A DNA stretch of 64,000 nucleotides from Phoronis australis (Eukaryota > Phoronida > Phoronidae): NCBI GenBank assembly GCA_002633005.1, contig NMRA01000194.1, positions 417,326-481,325 of the forward strand. The letters are read 5' to 3'. Below, one piece after another: positions 24,301 to 32,347 of this stretch. The translations under genes were made by a program, and so were the position numbers. The notes under the pieces were generated by a model. The model was not told the origin of the DNA, did no database searches, and saw only the letters and a program-made list of their open reading frames with translations. Within the stretch, counting starts at the first letter, position 1; each line of letters begins with the position of its first letter.

Positions 24301-27300
24301 ATAAATGACTGTAGTCAAGATGGCAGAACTTACTATCTGCAGTGATCGCCGTAAGTGGTCCTTATGTAAACCCATACAATACAGAAAATTTTTATCGTAT
24401 TCAACACATGATGACTGGTGAACCAGGTGTTTTTCTTTCAGTTTAACTTACCTGTGCAGAGCTGGTGCTGTTGATCCCACAGACCCTATCATCTCTTTAA
24501 AGGTATCGTGTTGAAAGGTTGTGCGATTCCATCAGTACAAGAGCTTTTGTTGTTTAGTATCAAAAAATTTACCTTGGGTATCTTGTTAGTCAATAGTCCT
24601 GAAATATTAGATAATTTGGTCGACAAAAAAACAATTTTTACTTGTTAGCATGACATTGAAGAATCTGATTATTCCTGAAAGGGAAATGTATGGCAGGGCA
24701 TTACTGAACGGTTTATGGTTGTAGTTAGGCCTATACTCCTGTAAAAGGAGCTGCACCTGTAGCAATTTAGGTGAACATGACTATGCGAAACACATAGTGA
24801 AGTCAAGCTAATTTTTTTGAAGTGTCATTTTAGTCGAAGCTGACTTAACTATTACAAAACGGTGAATATTGGTGTGTTCAACTTGTAGTATTTGAAATTT
24901 TTTGGGAATCAACAAAATAACCAACATAAATATATCCTGTCAATGACAGTCGGCTGCTCCCATAGTTGATTCTGGGATGCATGCTTCTGTAAGTGAAACG
25001 CTTACTTAATAACCAAAAATATTTTTCGAAACAACAAATGGTTTCAGAACGAGTGCATGGTTCAAGTTATGTGCAACGACCGTTGCAGGTCAATATCCTT
25101 TTGTCTTTAAAAATGACTGTTAAGATGATTTATGGATTGACTAGTGTTCATAGTGCATTCTATCGTTTCAGACCCTTTCCACACTTGTCAGAATGTGTAA
25201 GAAGGACAGGCCTATAGCCAACCGTGTAGAAGGTGCTGAACTGTTGGCCTACTTGACAGAGGGTGATCTTCAACTGCAAGATATAGCTAGCTACTCAGAC
25301 CACCTGATCACCATGTTGGCCGACTACTTCAAAATGGAGGAGCAGAGAACGGACATGCACCAGGCTGCGCTGGTTGCATTTGCATCATTATCGGCCAATG
25401 ATGAGGACATACGCAAAAAGGTGGGGTGTTCTGTTCTGCAAATCGATTAAAACGCTCATTGACTGAACTGCACTGTATTTTTATAACTTCAATTCTCGAT
25501 CCATTCGCCTATGGGAGTTTTTGATGTCTAAAACATTACTCTTTTTAGTTGGACCGACTGCTTTTCTCAGATTTGTAAGAAGTCAAAAGTATAATTCTAC
25601 AGTGTTTATGCTTTGAAATTCAGAAAATATGTGCTATACATTTGTAAATATTTGGGTTTATACACAAATTGTAGATATGGTGCTACACATTCCTAATCTC
25701 TATTCTGTGTTTATGGTATCGCGTTTAAGCACAAAGTGGAAGGCACGTGTACCTTACCTGTCTACACTCTTTCACCCCCTTCCAGGTTATTGAGATTGAG
25801 AACCTAATGGAACACATCATCTCAGGCCTGTCCAGTCCCTTGCCCAAGGTCCAGCTGGCCTCTGTCCGCTGTATGCATAGTTTGTCGCGGTCAGTGCAAC
25901 AACTGCGCACCAGCTTCCAGGACCACGCCGTCTGGAAACCGCTGATGAAAGTAAGTCGAATAGAGTGGTGAATGGTGTTGCTCTCGAGTCATACGAATTT
26001 TGTCGATAATAGGCGGCCCAATGAATTGAAGGGATGTCCGAGTGTGTGATCCTCTGCACAAGTCAAATTAAATCGACGAGCCGCTTGCGAAAATGCAGTT
26101 GTCCGACCTTCAAATAACATGAAGGGACTGCAACATGAAGTGATCTGGCAACTGGGACAAAGGCTCGTTTGTTTATACATGAACTGGTAAGCAATTGCTG
26201 TACGCGAGGGAAGCGTGTGTACCGGAACTTGGCATTCATCACATTACAAATTATGCCGTTGTTGCAAAATTTCACTTAAAGTTAGACTTGATGAGCACCT
26301 TGAATCTCACAGTGCTTGCGTTTCCGCTGTAGTCTTCCCAAACGTTGACACTTCTCAAGTTGTATTGACCCACCTTACATCTTTTAGTGTTTTGATTTTC
26401 GGTTGACAAAATGTTGAATTACTGCCATGTTGCCTGATAAATTTTGATCTGTGGAAGTGCGCGAAGCCAAATAATTTACAATTGCTATAAAAGTACACGA
26501 CAGCTGCACCCGACGGAGTGCCAGTACTTGTCCCAGTGTTTTGAAGTTGATGGTCACATGCGCATTTATCAGGCAGCTGGCCTTTGAAATGAGCTGACCA
26601 CAATAATATTGAACACACTTCCTTGTATGGCTACAGTGTCGCCTAAAGATCAGCATTAGTTATGCATTGCAAGGTCTCACTAATTGAAGCCCACAACACT
26701 GAATTATGAATTGAACTAATATAGAAATAATGAGTTTCTTTATGACTGCCTGTAACGAAAGTTGAGTTGACAGCTCTGTAGCCATTCTTATTGTCAGGCT
26801 TAAAGGTCAAGTGAAGGTCGTATTTTTGTCTTCCACTAGATCCTTCACAGTGCTTCGGAAGACGTTTTAACTGTGGCCTCGTCGACTCTTTGTAATCTGC
26901 TGCTGGAGTTCTCGCCTAGTAAAGAGGTGAGTCTTCACCACCAGGGGGTGTGACTGTCTTTTACATTAATTTGTTGAGTTGATGATATGGATAGTAGCGC
27001 GTTTTGATGAACAAGTAAAAATTTACGCTGTATCAATTTAATGATTTGTTATTTTACTGCTGAGAGATTATCCTCCATGAAAACAATATTTGAAAAAGGT
27101 ACAATGGCTCTTTCAGGATTGTTTGGAATTCCTAGAATGAAAAATGCTACGAAAAATGTGTTCAAAATTTCACTTTTAAATTTTGGGCTCGTAAAAGCAT
27201 TGTTCGTCACTGGACTTCTTTTTAGCAGTTAAAACACCTGTAAATTAAACCCTAGCCGGTCAGTATTTCAGGCTTATTCTTGGTTAGGGCAGTGCAGTCA

Positions 27301-27777
27301 ACAGTATGAGTTACTGAAGAAAGAGCCCCACTTCTTTATTCAAAAGGAGGGGTCACTTTCGGGTACCATGGGTGTTGATCTAAATTATGCTGCAATATTT
27401 TTTGCACATGATGACATTTTGGCGTTATGTCTATGTTGCTTCAAACACTTAAGTCTTGTGTTCATTGCATGAGTAAATCTTAGCGGATTTCTACTAAGCT
27501 TCAGGTGTCAAAGGTCGAAGGTTGACAATCGCCTAAAACAGCGAAATAGTTTTAAGAACCGTATAGATGTTATGGAGAATTGAAAGTTGTTTCCTACTGC
27601 AAGTTGTCGTGTATTTCATCCTGTTCAATCGTCTTGCTGCCCTTCTCCCTAAATATTCTCCTGTTTGTTTTTATGGCTTTCCAGCCTATTTTGGAACTGG
27701 GTGGTATTGACCTTCTGGTTGACTTGACAAAAAGAGAAAACAGTGCGCTACGACTAAATGGAATATGGGCGCTTATG
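5362..27777 (+). CDS. ARMC8: ARMC8, armadillo repeat protein 8 (CTLH/GID complex), partial
   Basis: Twelve coding exons: 5362-5435, 6654-6725, 8458-8600, 8797-8894, 18079-18171, 21462-21618, 22231-22321, 24442-24502, 25172-25420, 25786-25950, 26840-26926, 27685-27777. Every junction has GT..AG and matching phase, giving 461 codons without a stop. Seen: armadillo-type helical repeats, and stretches such as [30 protein letters not shown] and RLNGIWALM that match vertebrate ARMC8 almost residue for residue from memory; exons 5-6 are much more diverged. Known: ARMC8 is the scaffold of the CTLH E3 ligase (yeast GID; Gid5/Vid28 counterpart), holding the substrate receptor near the RING pair. The start-codon exon and the last third (about 190 residues in human) were not found, so the gene is partial here. 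The intron after exon 4 holds an entire antisense transporter gene. Identity is very secure; exon ends are probable from splice consensus and phase. Confidence 0.93.
6150..6530 (+). repeat. Dispersed repeat, copy near ARMC8 exon 2
   Basis: Matches the reverse complement of about 43190-43800 (and 45570-45880) in collinear blocks: GAATATTTAAGTTTGTAGCA, TAATCGTTATTTGATAGTGA, TATTACCATAGTCATTTACA. About 250 bp in the middle of the 43-kb copy is missing here. A long reading frame over this segment is repeat sequence plus exon 2, not a gene. Confidence 0.8.
6654..6725 (+). CDS. ARMC8: ARMC8 exon 2
   Basis: Acceptor TTACAG, donor CCAAG/GTATGA. 1+69+2 bases. Reads [17 protein letters not shown], aligned to human NAVIGNNKQKANLIVLG, ending in an arginine split across the intron. 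A dispersed repeat lies about 120 bp upstream (6150-6530). Confidence 0.9.
6726..8457. other. ARMC8 intron, nothing recognised
   Basis: AT-rich intron between exons 2 and 3 without visible repeats inside the window other than short words. Confidence 0.6.
8458..8600 (+). CDS. ARMC8: ARMC8 exon 3
   Basis: Acceptor TCTCTAG, donor AAAG/GTAACG. Completes the split Arg and reads LLQLMSDDD then [11 protein letters not shown], the first full armadillo repeat (human [10 protein letters not shown]). Ends with one base of a Gly codon. Confidence 0.93.
8797..8894 (+). CDS. ARMC8: ARMC8 exon 4
   Basis: Acceptor CTTGCAG, donor GAG/GTAATG. Reads [18 protein letters not shown] (human [18 protein letters not shown]). 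The donor is the first base pair of a 44-bp minisatellite, so the GTAATG donor sequence occurs four times in a row. The following intron is 9,184 bp and contains the antisense SLC16-like gene. Confidence 0.95.
8895..9066 (+). repeat. 44-bp minisatellite, four copies, starting at the ARMC8 exon 4 donor
   Basis: Units begin at 8895, 8939, 8983 and 9027. Each unit starts GTAATGTAG and ends CCAG, so every unit boundary reads CCAG/GTAATG. The four copies differ at only two or three positions, indicating recent expansion. Confidence 0.97.
9490..9860 (-). CDS. SLC16-like exon 8 (TM12, C-tail, stop)
   Basis: Acceptor ATTTCAG. Reads [18 protein letters not shown], a clear match to the MCT G.LYD.TG.Y loop before TM12, then a basic cytosolic tail of about 85 residues. 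Stop TAG at 9492-9490. It lies about 420 bp past the end of the ARMC8 intron minisatellite. Confidence 0.93.
9490..17156 (-). CDS. SLC16/monocarboxylate-transporter-like protein, 936 aa, complete, nested in ARMC8
   Basis: Eight exons in transcript order: 17156-16448, 15895-15752, 15023-14823, 13489-12491, 11929-11840, 11342-11169, 10621-10499, 9860-9490. All junctions are GT..AG and all introns are phase 1; the total is 2,811 bp with a TAG stop. Residues 1-165 form a hydrophilic Ser/Lys-rich cytosolic tail. Membrane helices 1-6 span about 168-365 and include the family start motif variant DRGYAW (usual DGGWGW) and the helix-5 motif [10 protein letters not shown] very long loop (about 365-665) precedes helices 7-12 (about 668-845), where QGLAILTG matches the family. 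SLC16 members move monocarboxylates, thyroid hormone, amino acids or other small anions across membranes in the major facilitator fold; the substrate here cannot be told. Usual family length is about 450-550. The ATG is the first in frame after an upstream stop. Confidence 0.9.
10325..10445 (+). repeat. tRNA-derived SINE, copy 1
   Basis: A box TAGCAGAGCAGTTG at 10357 and B box GGGTTCGACTC at 10391, preceded by CGAGTGGGATTTA and followed by an AAAATTTTCTTTC-type body shared with the copies at 28.8 and 29.9 kb. In the transporter's intron between exons 7 and 8. Confidence 0.7.
10499..10621 (-). CDS. SLC16-like exon 7 (TM10-11)
   Basis: Acceptor TTTAGCAG, donor GCAG/GTAGTT. Contains [17 protein letters not shown], the family TM11 motif (FQGLA.LIGPPLAG) with the usual prolines missing. 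Confidence 0.88.
11169..11342 (-). CDS. SLC16-like exon 6 (TM8-9)
   Basis: Acceptor CTTTGTAG, donor GCAG/GTAAGC. Reads [15 protein letters not shown], the TM8 region with an Asp and an Arg where transport residues sit in characterised MCTs; spacing D-x4-R here versus D-x3-R in MCT1. Confidence 0.92.
11590..11700 (+). repeat. Dispersed repeat shared with 13.9 and 63.3 kb
   Basis: Shares GTGTGGTCT, CTTTGCAAG and AAATCACTTCTTATTTGA with 13935-14025 in the same order; a more decayed relative with CTTGTCACGGTGTGTCATTT lies at 63270-63560. Both good copies sit in transporter introns. Confidence 0.6.
11840..11929 (-). CDS. SLC16-like exon 5 (TM7)
   Basis: Acceptor TTGTTCAG, donor TTAG/GTAAGC. Reads [16 protein letters not shown] (family: IPYFFLPAYA..LG) and GASLLASL. 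Confidence 0.92.
12011..12314 (+). repeat. Trinucleotide array ending in pure (CTG)n
   Basis: A mixed TTA/CTA/CTG array from about 12011, then an uninterrupted CTG run at 12232-12314 (about 27 units) that runs straight into an assembly gap of 23 N. On the transporter's sense strand this is (CAG)n in the intron after its exon 4. True length is unknown because the gap interrupts it. Confidence 0.97.
12315..12337. other. Assembly gap of 23 N inside the CTG tract
   Basis: Unresolved bases directly at the end of the CTG run; non-repeat sequence resumes at 12338. Confidence 0.99.
12491..13489 (-). CDS. SLC16-like exon 4 (end of TM6, giant loop, start of TM7)
   Basis: Acceptor TTTTTAG, donor CATTG/GTAAGA. 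332 codons in one exon. Begins with the end of TM6 ([10 protein letters not shown]), then about 300 polar residues with no domain I recognise, then basic [14 protein letters not shown] before TM7. This exon alone explains most of the extra length. The frame, composition and exact phase match on both sides argue that it is coding throughout. Confidence 0.88.
13800..14110 (+). repeat. Dispersed repeat, second copy
   Basis: TGTGTCATTTCTTACATCGA and AGAAATCACTTCTCATTTAA align with 11590-11700 and the 5' part with 63280-63420. Lies in the transporter intron between exons 3 and 4. Confidence 0.6.
14823..15023 (-). CDS. SLC16-like exon 3 (TM4-6)
   Basis: Acceptor CACCCAG, donor GCAG/GTAAGT. Contains [19 protein letters not shown], the family motif for the large aromatic-Lys-Arg loop plus TM5, and the start of TM6. 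Confidence 0.93.
15752..15895 (-). CDS. SLC16-like exon 2 (TM3-4)
   Basis: Acceptor TTTTCAG, donor GCAG/GTAAAG. Reads [19 protein letters not shown], matching the family loop between TM2 and TM3, and a Gly-rich helix ending LTYGFLAG. Confidence 0.92.
16448..17156 (-). CDS. SLC16-like exon 1 (N-terminal tail, TM1-2)
   Basis: Starts at ATG 17156-17154, with a second in-frame Met three residues later. Hydrophilic tail with many Ser, Lys, Thr and Gln, then [17 protein letters not shown] (TM1) and [16 protein letters not shown] (TM2). Donor GCTA/GTAAGT, phase 1. Confidence 0.9.
17157..18078. other. Upstream region of the transporter gene, within the ARMC8 intron
   Basis: Should contain the transporter 5' UTR and promoter (minus strand). 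No in-frame upstream ATG before a stop about 90 bases up. No TATA box or other element could be assigned with confidence. Confidence 0.5.
17865..17995 (+). repeat. Dispersed repeat with CTATTTTGYCAAATTYCT core
   Basis: Core CCTATTTTGCCAAATTCCTC and AGATGCCATAAAC recur at 40755-40870 (and 41415-41530) and at 45170-45290 (and 47455-47580), followed in those by ACATTTGG. Three independent, diverged copies plus two made by duplications B and C. Confidence 0.6.
18079..18171 (+). CDS. ARMC8: ARMC8 exon 5
   Basis: Acceptor TTTCCAG, donor CTG/GTATGT. 31 codons in phase 0. Reads [15 protein letters not shown] (human DATVIPHLMALLSRS) and ends at the conserved HCC. The frame stays open through the donor for about 105 more codons into a repeat, so intron retention would add a long foreign tail before a stop at 18,484. 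Confidence 0.94.
18240..18495 (+). repeat. Dispersed repeat in ARMC8 intron 5
   Basis: Collinear with 33045-33300: ATCTCAGAAATCTCTGATCG, GTTTCTAGAAAGTTCCACTT, TTTGATTTTCTTGAAAAAGT and GATCCCATCTTG. Identity is moderate. Confidence 0.65.
18496..19983. other. ARMC8 intron 5, nothing recognised
   Basis: AT-rich sequence with T runs; no exon of ARMC8 is expected or seen here. Confidence 0.6.
19984..20294 (+). repeat. Duplication A, left copy (311 bp)
   Basis: Direct repeat of 20539-20849, same length, differing at a handful of bases. Ends exactly at the single N at 20295. Confidence 0.95.
20295..20295. other. Single-N junction
   Basis: One N at the end of duplication A's left copy. Similar single Ns occur at 41023, 45409, 49926 and 63166; the first four all mark duplication edges. 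Confidence 0.9.
20539..20849 (+). repeat. Duplication A, right copy (311 bp)
   Basis: Second copy of 19984-20294. The 243 bp between the N and this copy (20296-20538) is unrelated to the sequence before the left copy, as expected if a second haplotype contig begins at 20296. Confidence 0.95.
21265..21383. mobile_element. Short inverted-repeat element (about 115 bp), copy in ARMC8 intron
   Basis: GAGAACCAGTTTTCTTCACT pairs imperfectly with ..AAACTGTTTCTCAAAA, ending ATAAGTGACTATTGCC. Relatives at 40453-40566 and its duplicate 41111-41223 have clearer outer arms (AGCAATAGTCACTTATGC and ATTAGTGACTACTGTCC). Confidence 0.6.
21462..21618 (+). CDS. ARMC8: ARMC8 exon 6
   Basis: Acceptor CTTCACAG, donor ACAG/GTACCC. 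52 codons plus 1 base. Diverged armadillo repeat ([16 protein letters not shown], then [13 protein letters not shown] against human FENPQVSMTLVNV). Position and phase fit, similarity is low. Confidence 0.85.
22231..22321 (+). CDS. ARMC8: ARMC8 exon 7
   Basis: Acceptor CTACAG, donor AATG/GTGAGT. Reads [16 protein letters not shown] (human MLQRDKPIEMQLTSAK) and splits the following Cys codon. Confidence 0.94.
22720..24290 (-). mobile_element. Decayed Ty3/gypsy retrotransposon: gag, zinc knuckle, protease, start of RT
   Basis: Reading the minus strand from 24,290 down: gag-like fragments (about 24150-23700, including [15 protein letters not shown] and a [14 protein letters not shown] block), a CCHC zinc knuckle near 23560-23520 (CFSCARRGH, last Cys lost), a retropepsin-like segment at 23330-23240 ([16 protein letters not shown], where the catalytic Asp is Gly), and near 22860-22790 the RT N-terminal block with FALQPMVE and [10 protein letters not shown]. 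Order and spacing fit gag-pol of a Ty3/gypsy element. The copy carries many frameshifts and stops, no LTRs were seen, and nothing of RT beyond its start remains, so it is dead. It sits antisense in the ARMC8 intron between exons 7 and 8. Confidence 0.75.
24442..24502 (+). CDS. ARMC8: ARMC8 exon 8
   Basis: Acceptor TTTCTTTCAG, donor AAG/GTATCG. Only 61 bp; reads [10 protein letters not shown] (human LTYMCRAGAI). The preceding intron carries the Ty3/gypsy remnant. Confidence 0.93.
25172..25420 (+). CDS. ARMC8: ARMC8 exon 9
   Basis: Acceptor CGTTTCAG, donor AAG/GTGGGG. 83 codons, phase 0. Reads [35 protein letters not shown] and [10 protein letters not shown], all with direct human counterparts. 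It lacks part of the loop found after ADYFK in the human protein. Confidence 0.96.
25786..25950 (+). CDS. ARMC8: ARMC8 exon 10
   Basis: Acceptor CCCCCTTCCAG, donor AAA/GTAAGT. 55 codons. Carries the most conserved ARMC8 stretch, [17 protein letters not shown]. Confidence 0.97.
26840..26926 (+). CDS. ARMC8: ARMC8 exon 11
   Basis: Acceptor TTCCACTAG, donor GAG/GTGAGT. 29 codons ending [13 protein letters not shown], identical to human in this block. Confidence 0.96.
27685..27777 (+). CDS. ARMC8: ARMC8 exon 12, last one found
   Basis: Acceptor CTTTCCAG, donor ATG/GTAAGT. 31 codons reading [11 protein letters not shown] and RLNGIWALM. The human protein goes on with NMAFQAEQ; no continuation was found on the + strand in the remaining 36 kb. 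A TTTG/TCTG tract starts about 65 bp past the donor. Confidence 0.95.
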
Positions 27778-27839
27778 GTAAGTTGCTATGTGCGCCTTTT
27801 TAAGTTGTTACTTGGTTAATGTTTTTTGCCAAGTATGAC

Positions 27840-27894
27840 TCTTGCTTGTTTGTTTGTTTGTCTGTTTGTTTGTCTGTTCGTTTATCTATTTGTT

Positions 27895-27926
<32 letters not shown>

Positions 27927-27932
27927 CATTCG
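27840..27932 (+). repeat. TTTG/TCTG tetranucleotide tract
   Basis: About 90 bp of TTTG and TCTG units with a few substitutions, starting roughly 65 bp past the ARMC8 exon 12 donor. Confidence 0.95.
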
Positions 27933-28754
27933 TTGCATGGCACAGACAACAGTTTTTAATGTGGTTTACTTGAAATTTTTGTGGAACATGATTGACTTGA
28001 GATGTGTTGTTTTTTATCAAGGTCAAATCCAAGATGGCAGTGTGATGGCTGTTATTCTGTGTCTGAGCCACAGCTCCACTGTGATGTAAGGAATAATCCT
28101 GGAGTTTAGTACATGCCTAGCTTTGACTTTGCGATTCGTTATCTACAATGACTCATTGTTCACGATTTTGTTTGGGATTTTCCTTGGAATACCTTAGTTT
28201 TTAGACTCAGTTACTTCGGCATGGTCAGTTGCCAGACTCTCTGTTTCGATGTATTGTTTTGTGGTTTCCAAAGAATAACTGACATATAAGCTAGGGATAT
28301 CCAGAATATGAAGGCGAGTACACCTCGTGAAATCCTACAGATATATGGAACACAACAGGCTTTGCTGTATTTATTCAACTCATTGATGATTTACTGACAT
28401 GACGTCTCACCGTCACAAAGTCAGGAATTACACGGCAACTCAGTTGTAGCTTCCTCTCAGGAAGTGTTGAAAACACTTGATTAGACATTATATTATGCCT
28501 GCCCATCAGTTTGTGAATATTTCTGGTTCATTTTGATGGAGTATTTCAGTTTATGCTCGAGTCGGTGTCCTTTGTGGCCTGCCTTCAAATTGACTTGACA
28601 AGTCTAGGCAAAGATCAAGTCTGTTGTAAATTGGTCTTTGTTCTTTGTTGTTGACAATTTGCTGATCTTTGGTTCGCTTGCTCCGCGCTACAAGAACCTT
28701 TCATCCTTGATGCCCTCCCCATCCCCCTCCTCCTTCGCTGAATATTTTTATTGA

Positions 28755-28885
28755 AGGAGCATAATCAAACAATTGATGTTCTGAGATCAGCTGTTGAGTG
28801 GAATTGAACTTGATACCCTCTGATCACAGTTGAACGCTCTGCTGACTGAAATAAACCCCACTCGGTATTTGGCAGAGTATTTTAA
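28755..28885 (-). repeat. tRNA-derived SINE, copy 2
   Basis: On the minus strand: CTTAAAATACTCTGCC leader, GAGTGGGGTTTA, A box CAGCAGAGCGTTCAACTG (28845-28828) and B box AGTTCAATTCC (28810-28800), then GATCTCAGAA. Same family as the copies at 10.3 and 29.9 kb. Confidence 0.7.
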
Positions 28886-29887
28886 GTGTATTTAAAGTCA
28901 CGAGCCTTGATTTCAGTAAAAGTCTGGCAGAGACCGTTGGGGATTGGCAATAACTTCAAAAATTTTATCCCTTCTACTAAAAATCACAAAAATGAGGTTT
29001 CAAGTGATTAAACCGATGGTGACCCTTTTGATTCTTTTTCCAAACCAAGTATCTTGGCCTATAGTCCTTGGCAAACACTTTCTGACATTATTGATTTTTC
29101 TGTCGTGTTTCACAATGCTATAAAACTATTCAATTATCGAAAATTGACTATAGCACGGTGTCATCTTTCAGCATTTTTGCCAACATCAAACCATTCACAT
29201 AAAGTTGACGCCATGTAGAACTCTTATTAAATTATGGAAGAAGAAAACGAATAACCGCAGTGTCATTATGGGTTTGCTAGTATTGGATTATAGCTTTGTC
29301 ATTAGGTCTAGAATTTCTTAATTTTGAAAAGTGGGACAGAGGTTTAAAACTTAGTAATGTCCAGTTGAGGTTATCTTTATCTGCTTTAAGACTGCAGGCC
29401 ATGGTCATGTTCTGTCACCTGCGTTAGTTGTTAATGCACGCATCATCTGTGTGAGTTTTAAGATGTAGGGGATTGCCCTGCACTTGATTTGGTCTTACAG
29501 ATAAGGCTATCGCACGCCGGGTTTACTTGATTGGGAAAATTGACACGCTGTTCTATTGATTCTCTGTCAGTATCACAGTTAGCAGACAATCATCACATTT
29601 CTTAGACATTAAGAACCAATAAATAAGGTAATTGCTGTCTGATGAAACAAATTGCTTTATTTTTTTTCAATTTCTACGGTTTGGTTTGACATCATTTGTC
29701 AGAATCAGCAAAGATCTTGTAAGCATAGTTCTTGGGCAGAACAAAGCCTTCTTTGAACTGTCTTTTGCTTCTTGTTGTTGTTGCATATTATCGTGCATGG
29801 TAGAGTTGAAATTTGGTTAAAAAGAAAACTTTGTGCTCTAGGTTGCCACAAGGGCCAGGGATGTGTAGCCTTTAATAAAAAGGTGTA

Positions 29888-30035
29888 CATTATTGGCCGA
29901 AAGGGGATTTTCTGAGATCATCCTAATTGCCGAACCGAACCTACAACCCCCAACCCCCCTCCCCACTGTCGCAGTCTGAAGCTCTGCCGATGGAACTAAA
30001 TCCCACTATATAAATGGCAGAGTATTTTAAGCCAG
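29888..30035 (-). repeat. tRNA-derived SINE, copy 3
   Basis: Minus strand: the same CTTAAAATACTCTGCC leader, GTGGGATTTA, A box TCGGCAGAGCTTCAGACTG, a G-rich insert, B box GTAGGTTCGGTTCGGC, then GATCTCAGAAAATCCCC and an ATAATG end matching copy 1. Confidence 0.7.
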
Positions 30036-31850
30036 TTTGACTGATATAGTTTTGAGCTTGATTTGTGTGGCAGAAAATGGTGGGAATTGAAGGTTTCTAA
30101 TAAAGTCATAAAGACACAATAGATTATGTTGTTTCATAACTGGTCAAATCTAATAACTTCAAGAAATCTATCCTACCCAACAGTAATCCCAAAAATGTGT
30201 TTTCCGGACTGATTTAATACTTTTAATGTATCAGTAAAGATATGGACCAGTACAGGGAGTAATGTGCGTATTCATTTGTGTAGTCTGATCCATCCAAATG
30301 TAGTAGATTCCATGTATAAACACTCTGTTTCTTATAACAGCCTCAAGAGGTATCTGTCATTGAATTCACAATTAGGTAATTATTCACACTGGTTCATCCC
30401 AATGCTGCAGTTACTATGTTTACAACCAGTTTTAGTTGTTCACATTCATAGTAATGACCTTTAACCAGGTTTAAAATATGTACTCAGCTTTGGTGCGAAC
30501 GGGACTTGTGTCTGTGAAATTGTACTGCATTGCCTTGTATTGTGTTGTACTACACAGTGTTTTCTACAGCAGAAAATTGGAACTGGATGGGTATCGCAGA
30601 ATATTGGAAGTGGATAGGTATCACAAAATTTCTGAAGACGTTCCATAGTCCATGTCCATACTGTGTAGGGTTTATATGCAAATGCTTAGCATCTGTTCAC
30701 TGAACTGATGTCAAACATCCAAGACGTCCCGTTTCATCGTGAAAATGAATCATCTCCTGCGAGTTCAAGCTCATTGCTTTGATTTTCAAACTCGACACAG
30801 GTGAGCCAAACTCATCTCGGCAAAATTCAAACTAATTGCTGCAACGAGTCTAAACAGACTGTTGTGTTATATGCTAATTTTTTGTGCGGTCATACCCAAT
30901 CCTCAAGTGAAAGCGGTCAATGCCCGGCTTGCCTGCTCTCTCACCAACTGGTTTATCTACGGTCCCTATTTGAGGAAATTAGTCTAGACCTACCTCTCAG
31001 TCCAGTATAACCAAATGAATCTTTTCATTCTGGGAAATATTGGGTTGTCTTTGTTGATAAGCGGATTTGGTGATGTCGGCATCTTGACACTGATTTGGCA
31101 AATTTCCCTGAGATTCAGACATTGCTTTGCCAAATGTGAAATTAGTCTGTCTAGTGTTTAAATTATCTGGTAAATCTCAAAACCTTATTGGTTGTGCCAT
31201 GAAAATGTCATGCCAGAGCTTGGCACCTACAGTTAAATCTCACCAATTTCGCACAAAGCAATTGCCAAAATTACCACTGTTCACTTTTCTAGGTTTTATA
31301 TCATTGTTGTGAATGCCCATAAGTATTCAAACTATTTTCTATTGGTAGTTATGGTTACAGAACTTGAACATGGTTAAACATTATCTTTTGTGGAAAAATA
31401 AGAAAAAAAAATTCACTTGTGACCTAAAGCAGTGAAATTTTACTCCAATCATTTAAATGTCTTTACAACAAAGTATTTGCAAATCTTGTGACCAATTGTA
31501 GGTGAATTGTTTTGAGCATAAAACTGACATGTTTTTCGTCTCTTATCAAGAGTGTTGTCTTATTCAACCTCACAAATTTTTCTATAAGTTTCATTAATGT
31601 GATGTTCTTGATTTTTGGCACTTTCACTTTGTGCCCAATGTCTCCATATGGACCTATGCACAAAATGGACCCTAAAAGGCAAGTGGTTGTAGATACAGCT
31701 GAGATATGTATTATCACAGGACCACGGACCATGTCAGTGTTGCCTCATAGGATATTAAACCTTACATACTGAGAAGACACGGCCTTCTTCTAGTAGGACT
31801 GAGAATTAAATACCCCTCCTAGTCCAACAATAACGAACCATGCTCCAAAA

Positions 31851-32347
31851 GGGCCATTCATATTAACTTAACTCCGGTCTGAGCGGAGCGTCGACGTAAA
31901 CAGCGCAGTTAACTGGACCGTTCATACTGGCTTCGGTAGTTAATGGAAATCGAAGTAAGCAGTTGGTGCTGCTGTCATCATCGAAGTTATCGCAAGGTAG
32001 CGTTGCATGCTAAGATTTTTTCAGTTTCAATTTGGAAACATTAACATGTACTAAGTTACGTTAAACTTCATATCGATGGGTTAGTATTAGAGCAAAATAA
32101 AAGCAGCTATTAGTGACGGCACTACCTTGTAGCTGTTGACGATAACAGTGGCACCTGGCAATTACTTCTATTGGACCGAAGTTAAGCGTTCATACTGCAC
32201 CGCAGCGTCGACGCTGCGATATTAAATCCACCTGTTAACTGCGATGTTAACTGGAGCTGTTAACTGCGATCCAGGACCCGAGTTATGCGTTCATACTGGC
32301 CGCAACTCCCCAAACCATCGACGCGTCGACGTTAGTATGAAAGGTCC
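31851..32347. mobile_element. MITE-like element with terminal inverted repeats
   Basis: Left end GGGCCATTCATATTAACTT, right end (reverse complement) AGGACCTTTCATACTAACGT. About 500 bp, CpG-rich, with several internal GTCGACG and GTTAACTGCGAT motifs. No transposase reading frame, so non-autonomous if real. Confidence 0.6.

Noticed and set aside
28021-28089. Possible next ARMC8 exon (KSKMAV-like reading after AAG)
   Set aside because: Stops within three codons in that frame, the other frame shows no likeness to the expected NMAFQAEQ segment.
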